A stretch of 64,000 nucleotides of DNA, taken from positions 24,854 through 88,853 of the forward strand of contig JACWAF010000013.1 of assembly GCA_014874185.1 (NCBI GenBank), read 5' to 3'. The notes below the pieces were generated by a model, which saw nothing but the letters and a program-made list of their open reading frames with translations, searched no databases and was not told the DNA's origin. Made by a program: the position numbers and the translations under genes. Shown one piece after another: positions 50,362-60,855 of this stretch. Source of the DNA: Nitrospirota bacterium (GTDB taxonomy: Bacteria; Nitrospirota; Thermodesulfovibrionia; Thermodesulfovibrionales; JdFR-88). Every line of letters begins with the position of its first letter. Positions within the stretch are counted from its first letter, which is position 1.

Positions 50362-52569
50362 TTGAAAGAGCCCGAAATAACTGAAGAACTGGTAAGAGAG
50401 CACGGCCTTAGCGGGGAAGAATACAATAAAATCCTCGATATCCTCGGCCGCAAGCCCACGTTCACCGAGCTTGGCATCTTTTCCGTGATGTGGAGCGAGC
50501 ACTGCTCCTATAAAAGCTCCCGCCTGCATTTCAGGAATTTCCCGACCGGCGCGCCATGGGTCGTACAGGGCCCCGGCGAGAACGCGGGGATCATAGACAT
50601 AGGCGGCGGCCTCTGCGCGGCCTTCAAGATGGAATCCCACAACCACCCCTCTTTCATAGAGCCATATCAGGGGGCGGCAACCGGCGTGGGCGGGATATTG
50701 AGGGACATCTTCACGATGGGCGCGAGGCCCGTGGCAAGCCTCAACTCCCTTCGCTTCGGCCCCCTGGAGGAGCCCTTTCAGAGGCATCTGCTTGACGGCG
50801 TGGTGGACGGCATAGCCGGGTACGGCAACTGCATCGGCGTGCCCACGGTGGGTGGCGAGGTCTACTTCCACCCCTGCTATTCTGGAAATATCCTTGTAAA
50901 CGTCTTCAATCTCGGAATTGTAAAAAGGGAAAAAATATTCACGGGCACGGCCTCGGGCGTGGGGAACCCCGTCATCTACGTGGGCTCCAAGACCGGGCGC
51001 GACGGCATCCACGGCGTGACGATGGCATCCGAGGAGTTCACGGACGACGCAGCCCAGAAAAAGCCCAACGTGCAGGTGGGCGACCCGTTTACGGAAAAGC
51101 TTTTGCTTGAGGCCTGCCTGGAGGCCATGGACAAGGGCCTTATCGTTGGCATCCAGGACATGGGCGGCGCGGGGCTCACATCGTCCTCCTCGGAGATGGC
51201 CGGGCGCGCGGGTACGGGCATAGAGATGGAGATAGACAAAATCCCGCCGCGCGAAAAAGGTATGATCCCCTATGAGTTCATGCTCTCCGAGAGCCAGGAG
51301 CGGATGCTCATCGTGGCCGAGAAGGAAAAAGAGGAAGAGCTTCTAAACATATTCAGGAAGTGGGACCTTGAGGCCGTAGTAATCGGCCGTGTGACCGGCG
51401 ACGGCATGCACCGCGTGAAATGGCACGGCGAGGTGGTCTCCGAGATACCCGCGAAGAAGATATCAAGCGAGGCCCCGCTTTATGACAGGCATTATAGAAG
51501 GCCGGAATGGCAGGGCGAACTGCAAAGGCTGGACCTCTCTGAAATCCCCGTTCCAAAAGACATGAACGAAGTCCTCTTGAAACTCCTCTCCTCACCCAAT
51601 ATCGCATCCAAAGAGCTGATCTGGACGGAGTACGACTACATGGTGCGCACGAACACCATGGTGCTGCCCGGTTCGGACGCGGCCCTTATCAGGGTGAAAG
51701 GGACGAAGAAGGCCATCGCCATGAGCGTGGACTGCGCAAGCCGTTTCTGCTACCTTGACCCGTATACAGGCGGCGCGCTGGCCGTGGCCGAGGCGGCAAG
51801 GAACGTGGCCTGCTCCGGCGCAAAACCCCTTGCGCTTACTGATAACCTTAACTTCGGCAACCCCGAAAAGCCGGAGGTCATGTGGCAGTTCGTGGAGGCC
51901 GTGAAGGGCATAGGGGACGCCTGCCGCGCGCTGGAGACCCCCGTCATCGGGGGCAACGTGAGTTTCTACAACGAGACAAAGGGCCATGCGATATACCCTA
52001 CGCCGACTATCGGGATGGTCGGGCTTTTGGAAGACGCGGAAAAGCACCTCACCCAGGGCTTCAAGGGGGATGGAGATGTCATAGTCCTCCTCGGCAATAC
52101 TCGCGAGGAGCTTGGCGGCTCGGAGTACCTGGCCGTTGTACACGGACTTGAAAAGGGCATGCCTCCAAAGCTGGACCTTGAATTCGAAAAACGATTGCAA
52201 TCTTTGATAATCGAGGCCGTCCCGCTCCTCCGTTCGGCCCACGACCTCTCGGAGGGCGGGCTGGCGGCGGCTATTGCGGAGTCCGCGATATCGGGCGGGA
52301 TGGGCGCGCAGGTTGATCTGGGCGCGGTCACCGCGACGAGGCCCGATGCCCTGCTCTTCGGCGAGTCCGCATCCAGGATAATCATTTCTCTTAAGAGAGA
52401 TAATCTTGAAGGCTTTTATGCGGCAGCGAAGAAATGGAAGGTCCCTGTCCAGGAAATAGGAAAGACCGGCGGGGACAATCTGATGATAAGCGGGTTTATA
52501 AACCTCCCGCTCGAAAAGATAACGGACGCGTTCAGGGGCTCGTTGGGGCATGCACTTTCCGGGAGATAA
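50362..52569 (+). CDS. purL: Phosphoribosylformylglycinamidine synthase, large subunit
   Basis: A 735-residue small-type PurL, which needs PurQ and PurS to form FGAM synthase. [18 protein letters not shown] and [39 protein letters not shown] are the conserved ATP and substrate motifs. [35 protein letters not shown], and the second half ([58 protein letters not shown]) complete the duplicated fold. The start is TTG at 50362. It overlaps purF by 20 nt. purQ is at 18728-19432; purS is not seen. Confidence 0.97.
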   Translation: MKEPEITEELVREHGLSGEEYNKILDILGRKPTFTELGIFSVMWSEHCSYKSSRLHFRNFPTGAPWVVQGPGENAGIIDIGGGLCAAFKMESHNHPSFIEPYQGAATGVGGILRDIFTMGARPVASLNSLRFGPLEEPFQRHLLDGVVDGIAGYGNCIGVPTVGGEVYFHPCYSGNILVNVFNLGIVKREKIFTGTASGVGNPVIYVGSKTGRDGIHGVTMASEEFTDDAAQKKPNVQVGDPFTEKLLLEACLEAMDKGLIVGIQDMGGAGLTSSSSEMAGRAGTGIEMEIDKIPPREKGMIPYEFMLSESQERMLIVAEKEKEEELLNIFRKWDLEAVVIGRVTGDGMHRVKWHGEVVSEIPAKKISSEAPLYDRHYRRPEWQGELQRLDLSEIPVPKDMNEVLLKLLSSPNIASKELIWTEYDYMVRTNTMVLPGSDAALIRVKGTKKAIAMSVDCASRFCYLDPYTGGALAVAEAARNVACSGAKPLALTDNLNFGNPEKPEVMWQFVEAVKGIGDACRALETPVIGGNVSFYNETKGHAIYPTPTIGMVGLLEDAEKHLTQGFKGDGDVIVLLGNTREELGGSEYLAVVHGLEKGMPPKLDLEFEKRLQSLIIEAVPLLRSAHDLSEGGLAAAIAESAISGGMGAQVDLGAVTATRPDALLFGESASRIIISLKRDNLEGFYAAAKKWKVPVQEIGKTGGDNLMISGFINLPLEKITDAFRGSLGHALSGR

Positions 52570-53953
52570 GTTCAGGGAGGAATGCGGAGTATTCGGGGTC
52601 TTCGGGCACCCGGAGGCGGCCAATCTCACCTATCTGGGGCTTTACTCCCTTCAGCACCGCGGGCAGGAAGGGGCGGGGATATGCTCCTGCAGCGGAAAGC
52701 AGTTCAACCTTGAAAAATCCATCGGCCTGGTCGCCGATATATTCAATGAAAGGCGGCTGAAACGTCTGCCCGGCTACTCGGCCATCGGCCACAACCGCTA
52801 TTCAACCGCTGGCGGCAGCAACCCCAAGAACGTCCAGCCCATAGTGGCCAATTTCTCGCTTGGGCAGCTCGCCATCGCCCATAACGGAAACCTGGTAAAC
52901 GCCATGGAGCTGCGCAAGGAGCTTGAGGACGAGGGGGCCATCTTCCAGTCCAGCTCGGACAGCGAGGTCTTCATCCACCTCATAGCCCATTCGAGGGACG
53001 GAGACTTGAAAGAGCGCCTTGTGAACGCGGTGGAGAAGGTCGCGGGCTCCTACAGCATGGTCCTCCTGACGGAGAAGGAGCTTATCGCCCTGCGAGACCC
53101 GCACGGCATCAGGCCGCTGGCGCTGGGGCAGGTTGACGGGGCTTACGTGGTGGCATCGGAGACGTGCGCCTTCGACCTGATAGGGGCCAGTTACATCAGG
53201 GACATAGAGCCCGGCGAGATGCTGATAATAAATGCTAACGGGCTCAACTCCACGCGCGCGGTCGCAAGCCCGCAAAGGGCCTTCTGCATATTCGAGTACA
53301 TCTACTTCGCCCGCCCGGACAGCCTCATCTTCGGCGGCCACAACGTGAACACTGTCAGAAAGGCCTTCGGCAAGCAGCTTGCAATCGAGCATCCGGTGGA
53401 CGCCGATATAGTGATCCCCGTCCCGGACTCCGGCGTGCCCTCGGCCATAGGCTATGCCGAGCAGAGCGGCATCCCCTTCGACTTCGGCCTCATAAGAAAC
53501 CACTACATAGGCAGGACTTTTATCGAGCCCAAACAGACCATCCGCCATTTCGGCGTGAAGATAAAACTGAACCCCATAAGGGACCTCCTGGAAGGCAAGC
53601 GGGTTGTCGTGGTGGACGACTCCATCGTGAGGGGCACCACCAGCAAGAAGATAGTGAAGATGATACGTGAAAGCGGCGGCGCGCGCGAGGTGCACATGAA
53701 GATAAGCTCCCCGCCCACTATCGGCCCCTGCTTCTACGGCATAGACACGCCAACAAGGCAGGAACTCATAGCCTTCAGCCATAACGTGGAGGAGATAAGA
53801 CGCTATACCACGGCGGACAGCCTGGCCTACCTGTCGATAGAAGGCATTATGAAGAACCTGCCCAACCCCGACGATTTCTGCGCGGCCTGCTTCACCAACC
53901 AGTACCCGATAATCTTTCCCGGCCAGGAAAGCCAGCTGGAACTCCTGTTCTAA
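52550..53953 (+). CDS. purF: Amidophosphoribosyltransferase
   Basis: A 467-residue enzyme for the first committed step of purine synthesis. [12 protein letters not shown] places Cys 12 as the N-terminal nucleophile after removal of an 11-residue propeptide, as in the Bacillus-type enzyme. [51 protein letters not shown] and [14 protein letters not shown] form the glutaminase. [23 protein letters not shown] and [21 protein letters not shown] are the PRPP site. Cysteines near the C-terminus (DDFCAACF) fit the [4Fe-4S]-containing subclass. Its start lies inside purL. Confidence 0.97.
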   Translation: MHFPGDKFREECGVFGVFGHPEAANLTYLGLYSLQHRGQEGAGICSCSGKQFNLEKSIGLVADIFNERRLKRLPGYSAIGHNRYSTAGGSNPKNVQPIVANFSLGQLAIAHNGNLVNAMELRKELEDEGAIFQSSSDSEVFIHLIAHSRDGDLKERLVNAVEKVAGSYSMVLLTEKELIALRDPHGIRPLALGQVDGAYVVASETCAFDLIGASYIRDIEPGEMLIINANGLNSTRAVASPQRAFCIFEYIYFARPDSLIFGGHNVNTVRKAFGKQLAIEHPVDADIVIPVPDSGVPSAIGYAEQSGIPFDFGLIRNHYIGRTFIEPKQTIRHFGVKIKLNPIRDLLEGKRVVVVDDSIVRGTTSKKIVKMIRESGGAREVHMKISSPPTIGPCFYGIDTPTRQELIAFSHNVEEIRRYTTADSLAYLSIEGIMKNLPNPDDFCAACFTNQYPIIFPGQESQLELLF

Positions 53954-54028
53954 TCCCCTCACGTCCGGGGGAACCCGTCTGTCCCTGTTCTTTCCCTTTC
54001 CATGGTGCTATATTAGAGAAGCCTGAAA

Positions 54029-54955
54029 ATGAGAGCCAATCCGAACCGCGAACTTGAATCGATAGAGGAATCTGTCGGCAGGGTGCTGAAGGGGAAAAGA
54101 GAAGCCATACGGCTGGCCCTGGCATGCCTCCTGGCAAAAGGGCATCTCCTTATAGAGGACGTGCCGGGGGTGGGGAAGACCACTCTCTCCCTGGCCCTCG
54201 CCAGATCGATAAATTGCAGCTTCCAGAGGATACAGTTCACCAGCGACCTCCTGCCCTCGGACATCACGGGCGTGAGCATCTACAACCCCGAAACCCGCGC
54301 GTTCGAGTTCAGGCCGGGGCCGGTCTTCGCCAATATCGTGCTAGCCGACGAGATAAACCGGGCGAGCCCGAAGACCCAGTCGGCCCTGCTTGAGGCCATG
54401 GGCGAGAGGCAGGTCTCCTCGGACGGGAAGACCTTTACATTACCCGAGCCGTTCATGGTAATAGCCACGCAGAACCCGATAGAGTACCATGGCACCTTCC
54501 CGCTCCCGGAGAGCCAGATGGACCGCTTCCTGATGCGCATATCCCTTGGGTATCCCGGCCCGGAAGAGGAGAAGGAGGCATTGAGGGAACTGAACGGGGT
54601 GGGCGCGGCGCGCGGGCTGGGGCACGCCGTGGATGCGGCCGCGATACTCCGGATGCAAAAGGAGGCCGCTTCCGTAAAAGTGGACGGCAGCCTGCTGGAT
54701 TACGTCCTTGCGATAGTGCAGGCCACCAGGGACCATCCCGGGATTCTGCTTGGCGCAAGCACGCGCGGGGCGCAGTTTCTCCTCCGGGCGGCAATGGCCC
54801 GCGCATATTCCGAGGGAAGGGATTTTACGGCGCCGGACGACATCAAAAAAGTTGCCGGGCCGGTGCTCTCCCACAGGATAATACAGAAAACGGGTCCGTC
54901 CAGCCCGCCGGACGTGGTAAGCGAGATACTGGAGCGGACGCCCGTCCCCCTCTGA
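54029..54955 (+). CDS. MoxR-family AAA+ ATPase
   Basis: A 308-residue AAA+ ATPase of the MoxR group, which acts as a chaperone in assembly of membrane or metal-enzyme complexes. IEDVPGVGKTTLSLALARSI is Walker A. QFTSDLLPSDITGVSIYNPE, IVLADEINRASPKTQSALLEAMGERQVS (Walker B and sensor region), VIATQNPIEYHGTFPLPESQMDRFLM (sensor 1) and GASTRGAQFLLRAA are the usual MoxR blocks. It is followed by DUF58 and transglutaminase genes, the widespread MoxR-DUF58-TgpA set. Confidence 0.95.
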   Translation: MRANPNRELESIEESVGRVLKGKREAIRLALACLLAKGHLLIEDVPGVGKTTLSLALARSINCSFQRIQFTSDLLPSDITGVSIYNPETRAFEFRPGPVFANIVLADEINRASPKTQSALLEAMGERQVSSDGKTFTLPEPFMVIATQNPIEYHGTFPLPESQMDRFLMRISLGYPGPEEEKEALRELNGVGAARGLGHAVDAAAILRMQKEAASVKVDGSLLDYVLAIVQATRDHPGILLGASTRGAQFLLRAAMARAYSEGRDFTAPDDIKKVAGPVLSHRIIQKTGPSSPPDVVSEILERTPVPL

Positions 54956-54964
54956 GATATACCG

Positions 54965-55951
54965 ATGAGGCCCTCGTTCAAGACCACCAGGGAGGGCAGG
55001 CGCTCTTTTGTGGCCATGCTCCTTGTGGCGCTGGCCGCGCTGAATACCGGGAACAACCTCATATATCTGGTCCTTGCCATGATGGCCTCCATGGTCTTCC
55101 TCTCGCTGGTCCTGCCCGCCGTCAACTTAAGGGGGCTTTCGTTCGTCTTGAAGCCAAACGGCCCGGTCTTCGCCAGGACGCCCTCCAAATTCAGGATAGA
55201 GGCGCGGAACGGGAAAAGGCTTTTCCCCTCGTATTCCATCCGGTTTTCAATTTCCGGTTCGGAAGCGAGGCTGCCCTTCATTGCCGCGGGGCGGAAGGCG
55301 GAGAGCGGGATAGCGGTCTCATTTCCGGAGCGCGGGCCCTTCAGGGCGGTATGGGCCGGGATCTCAAGCGGGTTCCCGTTCATATTCCTCTCGGTCTCAA
55401 AAAAAGCGCCCCTCGAAGGGGAATTCCCGGTCTATCCGGAGATCCTCGATATGGACATTACAGCCCTCTCCCATTCGGGGGAGGAAAGGGGCGCACCCTC
55501 CGGCAGGAAGGGCGAAGAGCCGGACTCCGTGCGCGAATACAGGCCGGGTGACGACACGCGGAGGATAAGCTGGAAGCTTACGGCGCGGCACCGCGCCCTT
55601 ATGCTGAAAGAGCCTTCCCCCTTCGATTCGGAAGAGAAAGTCATAGTGCTGGACGGCACGGGGCCGCCGGACGGGCCCGCGTTCGAGCGGGCGGTAAGCA
55701 TTGCGGCCACCCTGGCCTCGGCACTCATAAGAAAAGGGGCCCGCGTGGGGCTTGTTACGGCCGAAGGCGAAGTCCCATGCGGGGCCGGGACCTTGCATCT
55801 CTATCAGATGCTTGAGCGGCTTGCCTTCGCAAGGGAGTGCCTGCCCTGGAGCGCGCGGCCCCGGGGCGGGGCCATCCTCGTCTGCAAGGGGCCGCGTTCG
55901 GAACTGCGCGGGCTGGATTTCAAAGAGGTATTCGATGCCGAAAGGGTATAA
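54965..55951 (+). CDS. DUF58 protein of the MoxR-TgpA cluster
   Basis: A 328-residue protein with two N-terminal membrane segments (FVAMLLVALAALNTGNNLIYLVLAMMASMVFLSLV) and a DUF58 domain (SVREYRPGDDTRRISWKLTARHRALMLKEPSP) that precedes a von Willebrand-like fold (KVIVLDGTGPPDGPAFERAVSIAATLASAL). These are typical partners of MoxR ATPases. It starts 9 nt after moxR and overlaps the transglutaminase gene by 17 nt, so all three are co-translated. Exact function is unknown; envelope or stress roles are usual. Confidence 0.92.
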   Translation: MRPSFKTTREGRRSFVAMLLVALAALNTGNNLIYLVLAMMASMVFLSLVLPAVNLRGLSFVLKPNGPVFARTPSKFRIEARNGKRLFPSYSIRFSISGSEARLPFIAAGRKAESGIAVSFPERGPFRAVWAGISSGFPFIFLSVSKKAPLEGEFPVYPEILDMDITALSHSGEERGAPSGRKGEEPDSVREYRPGDDTRRISWKLTARHRALMLKEPSPFDSEEKVIVLDGTGPPDGPAFERAVSIAATLASALIRKGARVGLVTAEGEVPCGAGTLHLYQMLERLAFARECLPWSARPRGGAILVCKGPRSELRGLDFKEVFDAERV

Positions 55952-57899
55952 GGCGTTAACGGGGATACTGGCCCTCACCGGCTCGCTGGCCCTCCTCACA
56001 ACCGGGCAGCTCAACCCGCTGGCCTGGCTCCCGTTGCCCGTCCTCCTTTACGGCTATCTGAGGCACTTGCGGGGCGGGCGCGCCCTCGGCCAGAAGATAA
56101 TCGGCACCCTCTCCGTGCTCACCGTGGGTTTCTTTTTTCTGGACGCATTCGCCATGAGCGCGGATGTGCTCCTGGCCGTGGCCGACCTGACTATTCTGTT
56201 CCAGGCCATAAAGGGCTTCGATCTGAAGGAGGAGTGGGACAACCTGCAGGTGTTTTTCATGTGCATATTGCAGATGGTGATCGCCTCCGAGTTCACGCGG
56301 GGGATAGCGTTCGGGTTAGTGTTCCTCGTATTTGTCATCCTCCTCGTAAGCGCCATCGTCCTCTCGCACTTTCTGAAAGAGGGGGCCTGGGGAAAGCTGG
56401 AAATCAAAAGACCGGTCGCGGCCGTGTCGGCCCTGGCCGTATTTTTCACGGCGGTTTTCTTCATCTCCGCCCCAAGGCTTGCCGGGGGCATATGGCACAG
56501 AAAACCCGTGGACGCGATAAAAACGGTGGGCTTTGAAGGGAATGTGGACCTGGGCTCGATAGGCAGGCTGAAGCTGGACCCCACAATAGTGATGCGGATT
56601 GAGACGCGGATTAAAACGCCTCTCTACCTCCGGGGGGCCACCCTGGACCGTTTCGACGGGACGGCGTGGACGAACCCGGAGGGGAGGGGCTGGCCGATCT
56701 CCGGAGGCGGCGGAAGGTTCGTGATCAACCCGGCCGGGGGTCATGCGGTGCCGATGAAGATATACCTCGAACCCCTGGACACAAACGTCCTCTTCCTGCC
56801 CGAAGGCGCCGTCAGCCTTCAAGTGCCGGCGCACATGCTGTACAGAAATTCCTCCGGGGACTTTTTCATGCCGGAGCGGAACGGGCACAGGCTTGTCTAC
56901 ACGGTCTACTCGATACCCGGCGCGGTCTTCTATTCGGATGTGAAGAAATCCGACCTGCAGCTGCCGGGCGGGATGGACCGGCTGGAGGCCCTTGCCTCAG
57001 GGATAACCAACGGCACGGACGACCCGCTTGTCAAGGCGCACCTCATAGAAAGATATCTGAAGGCCAATTACGCCTATTCCCTGGACCCGCCCCCCCCGCC
57101 TCCGGGTGTCAGCCCGATAGAAGACTTTTTGTTCCATTCCAAAAAAGGCTACTGCGAGCATTACGCAACCGGCATGGCCCTCCTCCTTCGTGCGGCGGGA
57201 GTGCCCGCGCGGATTGTGACGGGGTTCATGACTACCGAGTTCAACAGCCTGGGAAACTATATCGTAGTGCGCCAGAAAGACGCGCATACCTGGGTGGAGG
57301 CCTTCATCGGGGGCAGGTGGATGCGCTTCGACCCCACCCCGGCACAGTGGGCGGATTCGGCCCAGGGCGGATCGTTTGCCAGCCTCCTTTTTGACGACCT
57401 GAAGATGAAATGGAACCGCTATGTCGTAAGTTTCAGCCTGATGGACCAGAAACTGCTTGCCCGCCGCCTGGCCAGGCTGCCGGAGATTATCACATTCGGC
57501 GCCCTTCCCGGGTTTTCCGCCGGCAGGGCCGCTGCCCGGAAGGCCCTCTTCGCCATAGTGATAACCGCTCTTTTCATGGGCCTTTTCTTTAACTCTCTTA
57601 AAAGAAAGAAAAAGGCCCGGCACGGGGTGGAGACGGCCTATTATCTAAAACTGCGGAGTCTCTCGGAAAAACTGGGTGTGCGCCAAAGCCCCTCTTCAAC
57701 CCCGGGGGAGTTTTTAAAGGCCTTTCACGGGACGGGATTTGAAAGAGAAGCGGAGGAATTCATAAGGATTTACCAGGAAGCTCGGTTCGGGGGGGAAGAG
57801 ATCGAGGTTGAAAGATTGCCGGAGCTTTACGCGGAGCTGAGGGAAAAGATTCACGTCTTCCAGCCGAACTCGCCTGTGAGCGGCACGAAGACGCAATAA
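55935..57899 (+). CDS. TgpA-type transmembrane transglutaminase
   Basis: A 654-residue membrane protein. Several hydrophobic segments up to about residue 190 are followed by an extracytoplasmic transglutaminase-like domain with KKGYCEHYATGMALLLRAAG (catalytic Cys), DAHTWVEAFIGGRW (His) and RFDPTPAQW (Asp). A membrane segment near residue 545 (FAIVITALFMGLFFN) and a C-terminal DUF4129-like helical tail (TPGEFLKAFHGTGFEREAEEF) follow. The ATG at 55935 is chosen because the hydrophobic part begins there. The 3' end overlaps the convergent pcm gene by 49 nt. TgpA is essential in Pseudomonas, with an unclear target. Confidence 0.9.
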   Translation: MPKGYKALTGILALTGSLALLTTGQLNPLAWLPLPVLLYGYLRHLRGGRALGQKIIGTLSVLTVGFFFLDAFAMSADVLLAVADLTILFQAIKGFDLKEEWDNLQVFFMCILQMVIASEFTRGIAFGLVFLVFVILLVSAIVLSHFLKEGAWGKLEIKRPVAAVSALAVFFTAVFFISAPRLAGGIWHRKPVDAIKTVGFEGNVDLGSIGRLKLDPTIVMRIETRIKTPLYLRGATLDRFDGTAWTNPEGRGWPISGGGGRFVINPAGGHAVPMKIYLEPLDTNVLFLPEGAVSLQVPAHMLYRNSSGDFFMPERNGHRLVYTVYSIPGAVFYSDVKKSDLQLPGGMDRLEALASGITNGTDDPLVKAHLIERYLKANYAYSLDPPPPPPGVSPIEDFLFHSKKGYCEHYATGMALLLRAAGVPARIVTGFMTTEFNSLGNYIVVRQKDAHTWVEAFIGGRWMRFDPTPAQWADSAQGGSFASLLFDDLKMKWNRYVVSFSLMDQKLLARRLARLPEIITFGALPGFSAGRAAARKALFAIVITALFMGLFFNSLKRKKKARHGVETAYYLKLRSLSEKLGVRQSPSSTPGEFLKAFHGTGFEREAEEFIRIYQEARFGGEEIEVERLPELYAELREKIHVFQPNSPVSGTKTQ

Positions 57900-58510
57900 A
57901 TCCCAAGCTCCTCGTGCAGGACCTCCCTGCGCTTCGTCCCCTTCAGAAGCCTTTGGGAGAACCGCTCCCCTACCGGGATCACTATCCTTCCGCCCTCGTC
58001 AAGCTGTTCGACAAGGGGCGCGGGGACCGCGGGGCTTCCAGCCGTCACGATTATCGCCTGAAAGGGCGCGGCTTCAGGCAGGCCGCGCGACCCGTCCCCC
58101 ACGCTGAAATGGATTTTTTCATAGCCGATGCCCCTAAGTACTCTCGTTGCCCTTTCGGACAAATCCGGATATAGTTCTATCGTATAGACCTCTTTGGCAA
58201 GCTCCGCCAGGACGGCCGCCTGGTAGCCGGAGCCCGTGCCCACCTCCAGCACCCTCTCATCGCCCGCCAGCTCCAGAAGCTCGGTCATTGCGGCAACCAT
58301 GTAAGGCTGTGATATGGTCTGCCCATCGCCTATCGGAAGGGCCATGTCGTCATAGGCCTTGTGCCTCAGGTACTCGGGCACGAACTCGTGGCGGGGCACC
58401 TTGCGCATTGCGTCAAGGACCCGGCTGTCCACGATGCCGCGTGGTTCGAGTTGGGTCTCCACCATCAGCTCACGCGCCCTGGCGTAATCGGGTTCCAGGT
58501 TATATTCCAT
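57851..58510 (-). CDS. pcm: Protein-L-isoaspartate O-methyltransferase
   Basis: A 219-residue SAM-dependent methyltransferase that starts repair of isoaspartyl residues. MVETQLEPRGIVDSRVLDAMRKVPRHEFVP is typical of the N-terminus. DMALPIGDGQTISQPYMVAAMTELL, VLEVGTGSGYQAAVLAELAKEVYTIEL (SAM site) and IIVTAGSPAVPAPLVEQLDEGGRIVIPVG are standard. The ATG at 58510 overlaps the end of surE by 11 nt. surE-pcm is a classic stress/stationary-phase pair. Confidence 0.96.
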   Translation of the reverse strand: MEYNLEPDYARARELMVETQLEPRGIVDSRVLDAMRKVPRHEFVPEYLRHKAYDDMALPIGDGQTISQPYMVAAMTELLELAGDERVLEVGTGSGYQAAVLAELAKEVYTIELYPDLSERATRVLRGIGYEKIHFSVGDGSRGLPEAAPFQAIIVTAGSPAVPAPLVEQLDEGGRIVIPVGERFSQRLLKGTKRREVLHEELGIYCVFVPLTGEFGWKT

Positions 58511-59261
58511 TCCACTTGTCCCGCAGCCAGCCGATGGCCTTATTGTTGGTGAGGTCAAGGTGGATGGGCGTTATCGAGACATATCCCTCCATGACGGCGT
58601 TGATGTCCGTGTCCTCGCCGTGCTCCCAGTAGGGCTTCCCGCCCCCAATCCAATAAAATATCTCGCCCCAGGGGGAGGCGGTCTCGTGCACGGAGCCGTC
58701 ATAAATGCGCTTTGACTGCCTGGTGAACTTCACGCCCTTTATCTCCCTAAGTGGGAGATTGGGCACGTTCACGTTCAAAAGTGTGTCATAAGGGAGCGAG
58801 TTTTTGAGGACGAAGCGCGCGGCCAGCAGGCAATAGTGCTGGGCCGCTTCGTAATGGGGCGGCTGTGTCCCGTCCAGCATGATGGAGACCGCTATCGAGG
58901 GGACGCCGAATATGGTGCCCTCTATCGCGGCAGAGACCGTGCCGGAGTACGTGATGTCATCGCCCAGGTTCGCCCCCCGGTTGATGCCTGAGACGATGAG
59001 GGACGGTTTTTGGGGGAGTATCTTCGCAAGCCCCACGGCAACGCAATCCGTGGGCGTGCCGTTTACGCTGTAGACCTGCTCCCGCAGGTTCTCCACCCGG
59101 AGGGGCCTGTGCATGGTAAGCGCGTGGCCCACGGCCGAGCGCTCCCTGTCCGGCGCTATCACATAGGCATCGGCTATCTCCCGCACGCTGCGGGCCAGCG
59201 CCATCAGCCCCGGCGAGTGAATTCCGTCGTCGTTGGTCACAAGGACAAGGCCCTTATTCAT
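58500..59261 (-). CDS. surE: 5'/3'-nucleotidase SurE
   Basis: A 253-residue nucleotidase. LVLVTNDDGIHSPGLMALARS has the metal-binding ND motif, then APDRERSAVGHALTMHRPLRVE, NGTPTDCVAVGLAKIL, SGINRGANLGDDITYSGTVSAAIEGTIFGVPSIAVS and LNVNVPNLP. The ATG at 59261 begins two residues before the conserved strand; a GTG at 59279 would add six residues. TAGAAT ends 8 nt before the ATG and no Shine-Dalgarno is present. pcm follows with an 11 nt overlap. Confidence 0.96.
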   Translation of the reverse strand: MNKGLVLVTNDDGIHSPGLMALARSVREIADAYVIAPDRERSAVGHALTMHRPLRVENLREQVYSVNGTPTDCVAVGLAKILPQKPSLIVSGINRGANLGDDITYSGTVSAAIEGTIFGVPSIAVSIMLDGTQPPHYEAAQHYCLLAARFVLKNSLPYDTLLNVNVPNLPLREIKGVKFTRQSKRIYDGSVHETASPWGEIFYWIGGGKPYWEHGEDTDINAVMEGYVSITPIHLDLTNNKAIGWLRDKWNGI

Positions 59262-59362
59262 CAAGAGTAATTCTATCACTTATGTCCGCAAATAAAGCAC
59301 TTGCCCTTTTCCACCCCATCTTGCAAAATAAAGACCTTAGGGCAACCAAAATGTTTTTTTTA

Positions 59363-59575
59363 AAACCCCTCCCGGGGAGGGGTTTGGGACGGGTGAAAAA
59401 GTCTCACCCCCACCCCCGCCCTCCCCCGTCAAGGGGGAGGGGATATGTTCAAAAGAGCCGAAAAAGATTACGGGAGCCCCTTTGCTGGTTCAGGTTTGTA
59501 ACCTGGACCAAAGAATTCGTGAACTGAAACCCAATTATCGGGTTCAAGTTGCAAACTTGAACCCGCCTAAGTCCC
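59363..59575. repeat. Cluster of hairpins and inverted twin-palindrome repeat
   Basis: This 418 nt gap between surE and purM holds no gene. It contains AAACCCCTCCCGGGGAGGGGTTT (59363-59385), CCCTCCCCC...GGGGGAGGG (59419-59441) and, at 59484-59567, the twin-palindrome unit of 6895-6980 in the opposite orientation, with GGTTCAGGTTTGTAACCTGGACC and GGGTTCAAGTTGCAAACTTGAACCC. A further CCCTCCTTGGAGGG follows. Confidence 0.78.
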
Positions 59576-59679
59576 CTCCTTGGAGGGGTGCAGGGGTGGG
59601 TTAAAATACCCCTCTTTTCTAAAAAGGGTTAGGGGAGATTACAAAATAAAATTAATTTCCTTTTCTAATTGGAGGCCCA

Positions 59680-60708
59680 ATGGCGATCACCTATAAAAAA
59701 GCGGGCGTGGACATCGCTGAAGGCGAGAAGTTCGTGGACCTCCTTGCGCCGCTTGCCGCGAAGACGCAGGGACGCGAGGTGCTGAAGGGCATCGGCTCTT
59801 TCGGCGCTCTCTTCAGCCTCGATGTGAAGAAATATAAAAACCCCGTGCTGGTCTCGAGCACCGACGGCGTGGGCACAAAGCTGAAGCTGGCCTTCCTCTC
59901 CGGCAGGCATGATACGGTGGGCATAGACCTTGTGGCCATGTGCGTGAACGACATCCTCACCCTGGGGGCGAAACCCCTCTTCTTCCTGGACTACTTCGCC
60001 ACAGGGAAACTCCGGGCCAAAAAATCCCTTGCCGTGGTGAAGGGCATAGTGGCCGGGTGCGAGGAGGCGGGCTGCGCCCTGATAGGGGGCGAGACGGCCG
60101 AGATGCCGGGCTTTTACGGCCCCGAGGAGTACGACCTGGCGGGTTTTGCCGTGGGCGTGGTGGACAGGCCGGATATAATAGACGGTTCACGGATCAGGCC
60201 GGGTGACGCCCTGGTGGGACTCGCCTCATCCGGCCTGCACTCCAACGGGTACTCGCTTGCCAGGAAAGTCCTCCTTGAGAAGGCCGGACTTCCGCTTAAA
60301 AGGCGCATCCCCGAACTTGAAGAGACCCTCTCTAACGTACTTTTAATGCCTACTATAATTTACGTAAAGGCATTCGGGGCCCTTCAAAAGAAAGTGGCCG
60401 TAAATGGGATGGCCCACATCACCGGGGGCGGGATACCGGGCAATCTGAACCGGATCCTTGGCAAGGACCTGGACGCCGTGGTGGACGAAAGCTCCTGGAA
60501 GACCCCGCCTGTATTCGGGCTGATACAGAAACTCGGAGATGTGCCCTCCGCCGATATGAAGCGGACCTTCAACATGGGGATAGGGTATGTGGTTGTGACA
60601 AGGCCCGGGGACGCCGGGAAAGCCCAATCCATACTGAAGAAAGCCGGCTACGGGTCTTTCATTATCGGGCACGTGGCCAAGGGGACCGGAATAGTCCGAT
60701 ACGAATAG
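59680..60708 (+). CDS. purM: Phosphoribosylformylglycinamidine cyclo-ligase
   Basis: A 342-residue AIR synthetase, step five of purine synthesis. TYKKAGVDIAEGEKFVDLL is the N-terminus, and VSSTDGVGTKLKLAFLSGRHDTVGIDLVAMCVNDILTLGAKPLFFLDYFATG is the ATP-binding core. GCALIGGETAEMPGFYGPEEYDLAGFAVG, SGLHSNGYSLARKVL, NGMAHITGGGIPGNLNRIL and TFNMGIGYVVV complete it. GGAGGCCC precedes the ATG. It stands apart from purL-purF and purQ, so purine genes are scattered within the window. Confidence 0.97.
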   Translation: MAITYKKAGVDIAEGEKFVDLLAPLAAKTQGREVLKGIGSFGALFSLDVKKYKNPVLVSSTDGVGTKLKLAFLSGRHDTVGIDLVAMCVNDILTLGAKPLFFLDYFATGKLRAKKSLAVVKGIVAGCEEAGCALIGGETAEMPGFYGPEEYDLAGFAVGVVDRPDIIDGSRIRPGDALVGLASSGLHSNGYSLARKVLLEKAGLPLKRRIPELEETLSNVLLMPTIIYVKAFGALQKKVAVNGMAHITGGGIPGNLNRILGKDLDAVVDESSWKTPPVFGLIQKLGDVPSADMKRTFNMGIGYVVVTRPGDAGKAQSILKKAGYGSFIIGHVAKGTGIVRYE

Positions 60709-60752
60709 GATTTGAATTAAAAAAGCCGCCTGTTTAAAAAAGGTAAAAACCC

Positions 60753-60782
60753 TTGACGGGGGCGTCCTGATTTCTTTATAGT
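60753..60782 (+). promoter_or_regulatory. Sigma-70 promoter for the M23 peptidase-bactofilin pair
   Basis: TTGACG (60753-60758), 18 nt, TATAGT (60777-60782). It lies 73 nt before the GTG of the peptidase gene, and a GGAGGG ribosome-binding site sits 10 nt before that start, so this mRNA has a conventional leader. Confidence 0.55.
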
Positions 60783-60855
60783 ACTTCATCTGCGCGGTGT
60801 CCGCTTTTCCTCAGGGAAGGCCGGGGGGGCCTGAACTCAAGGAGGGTTTGTCTCA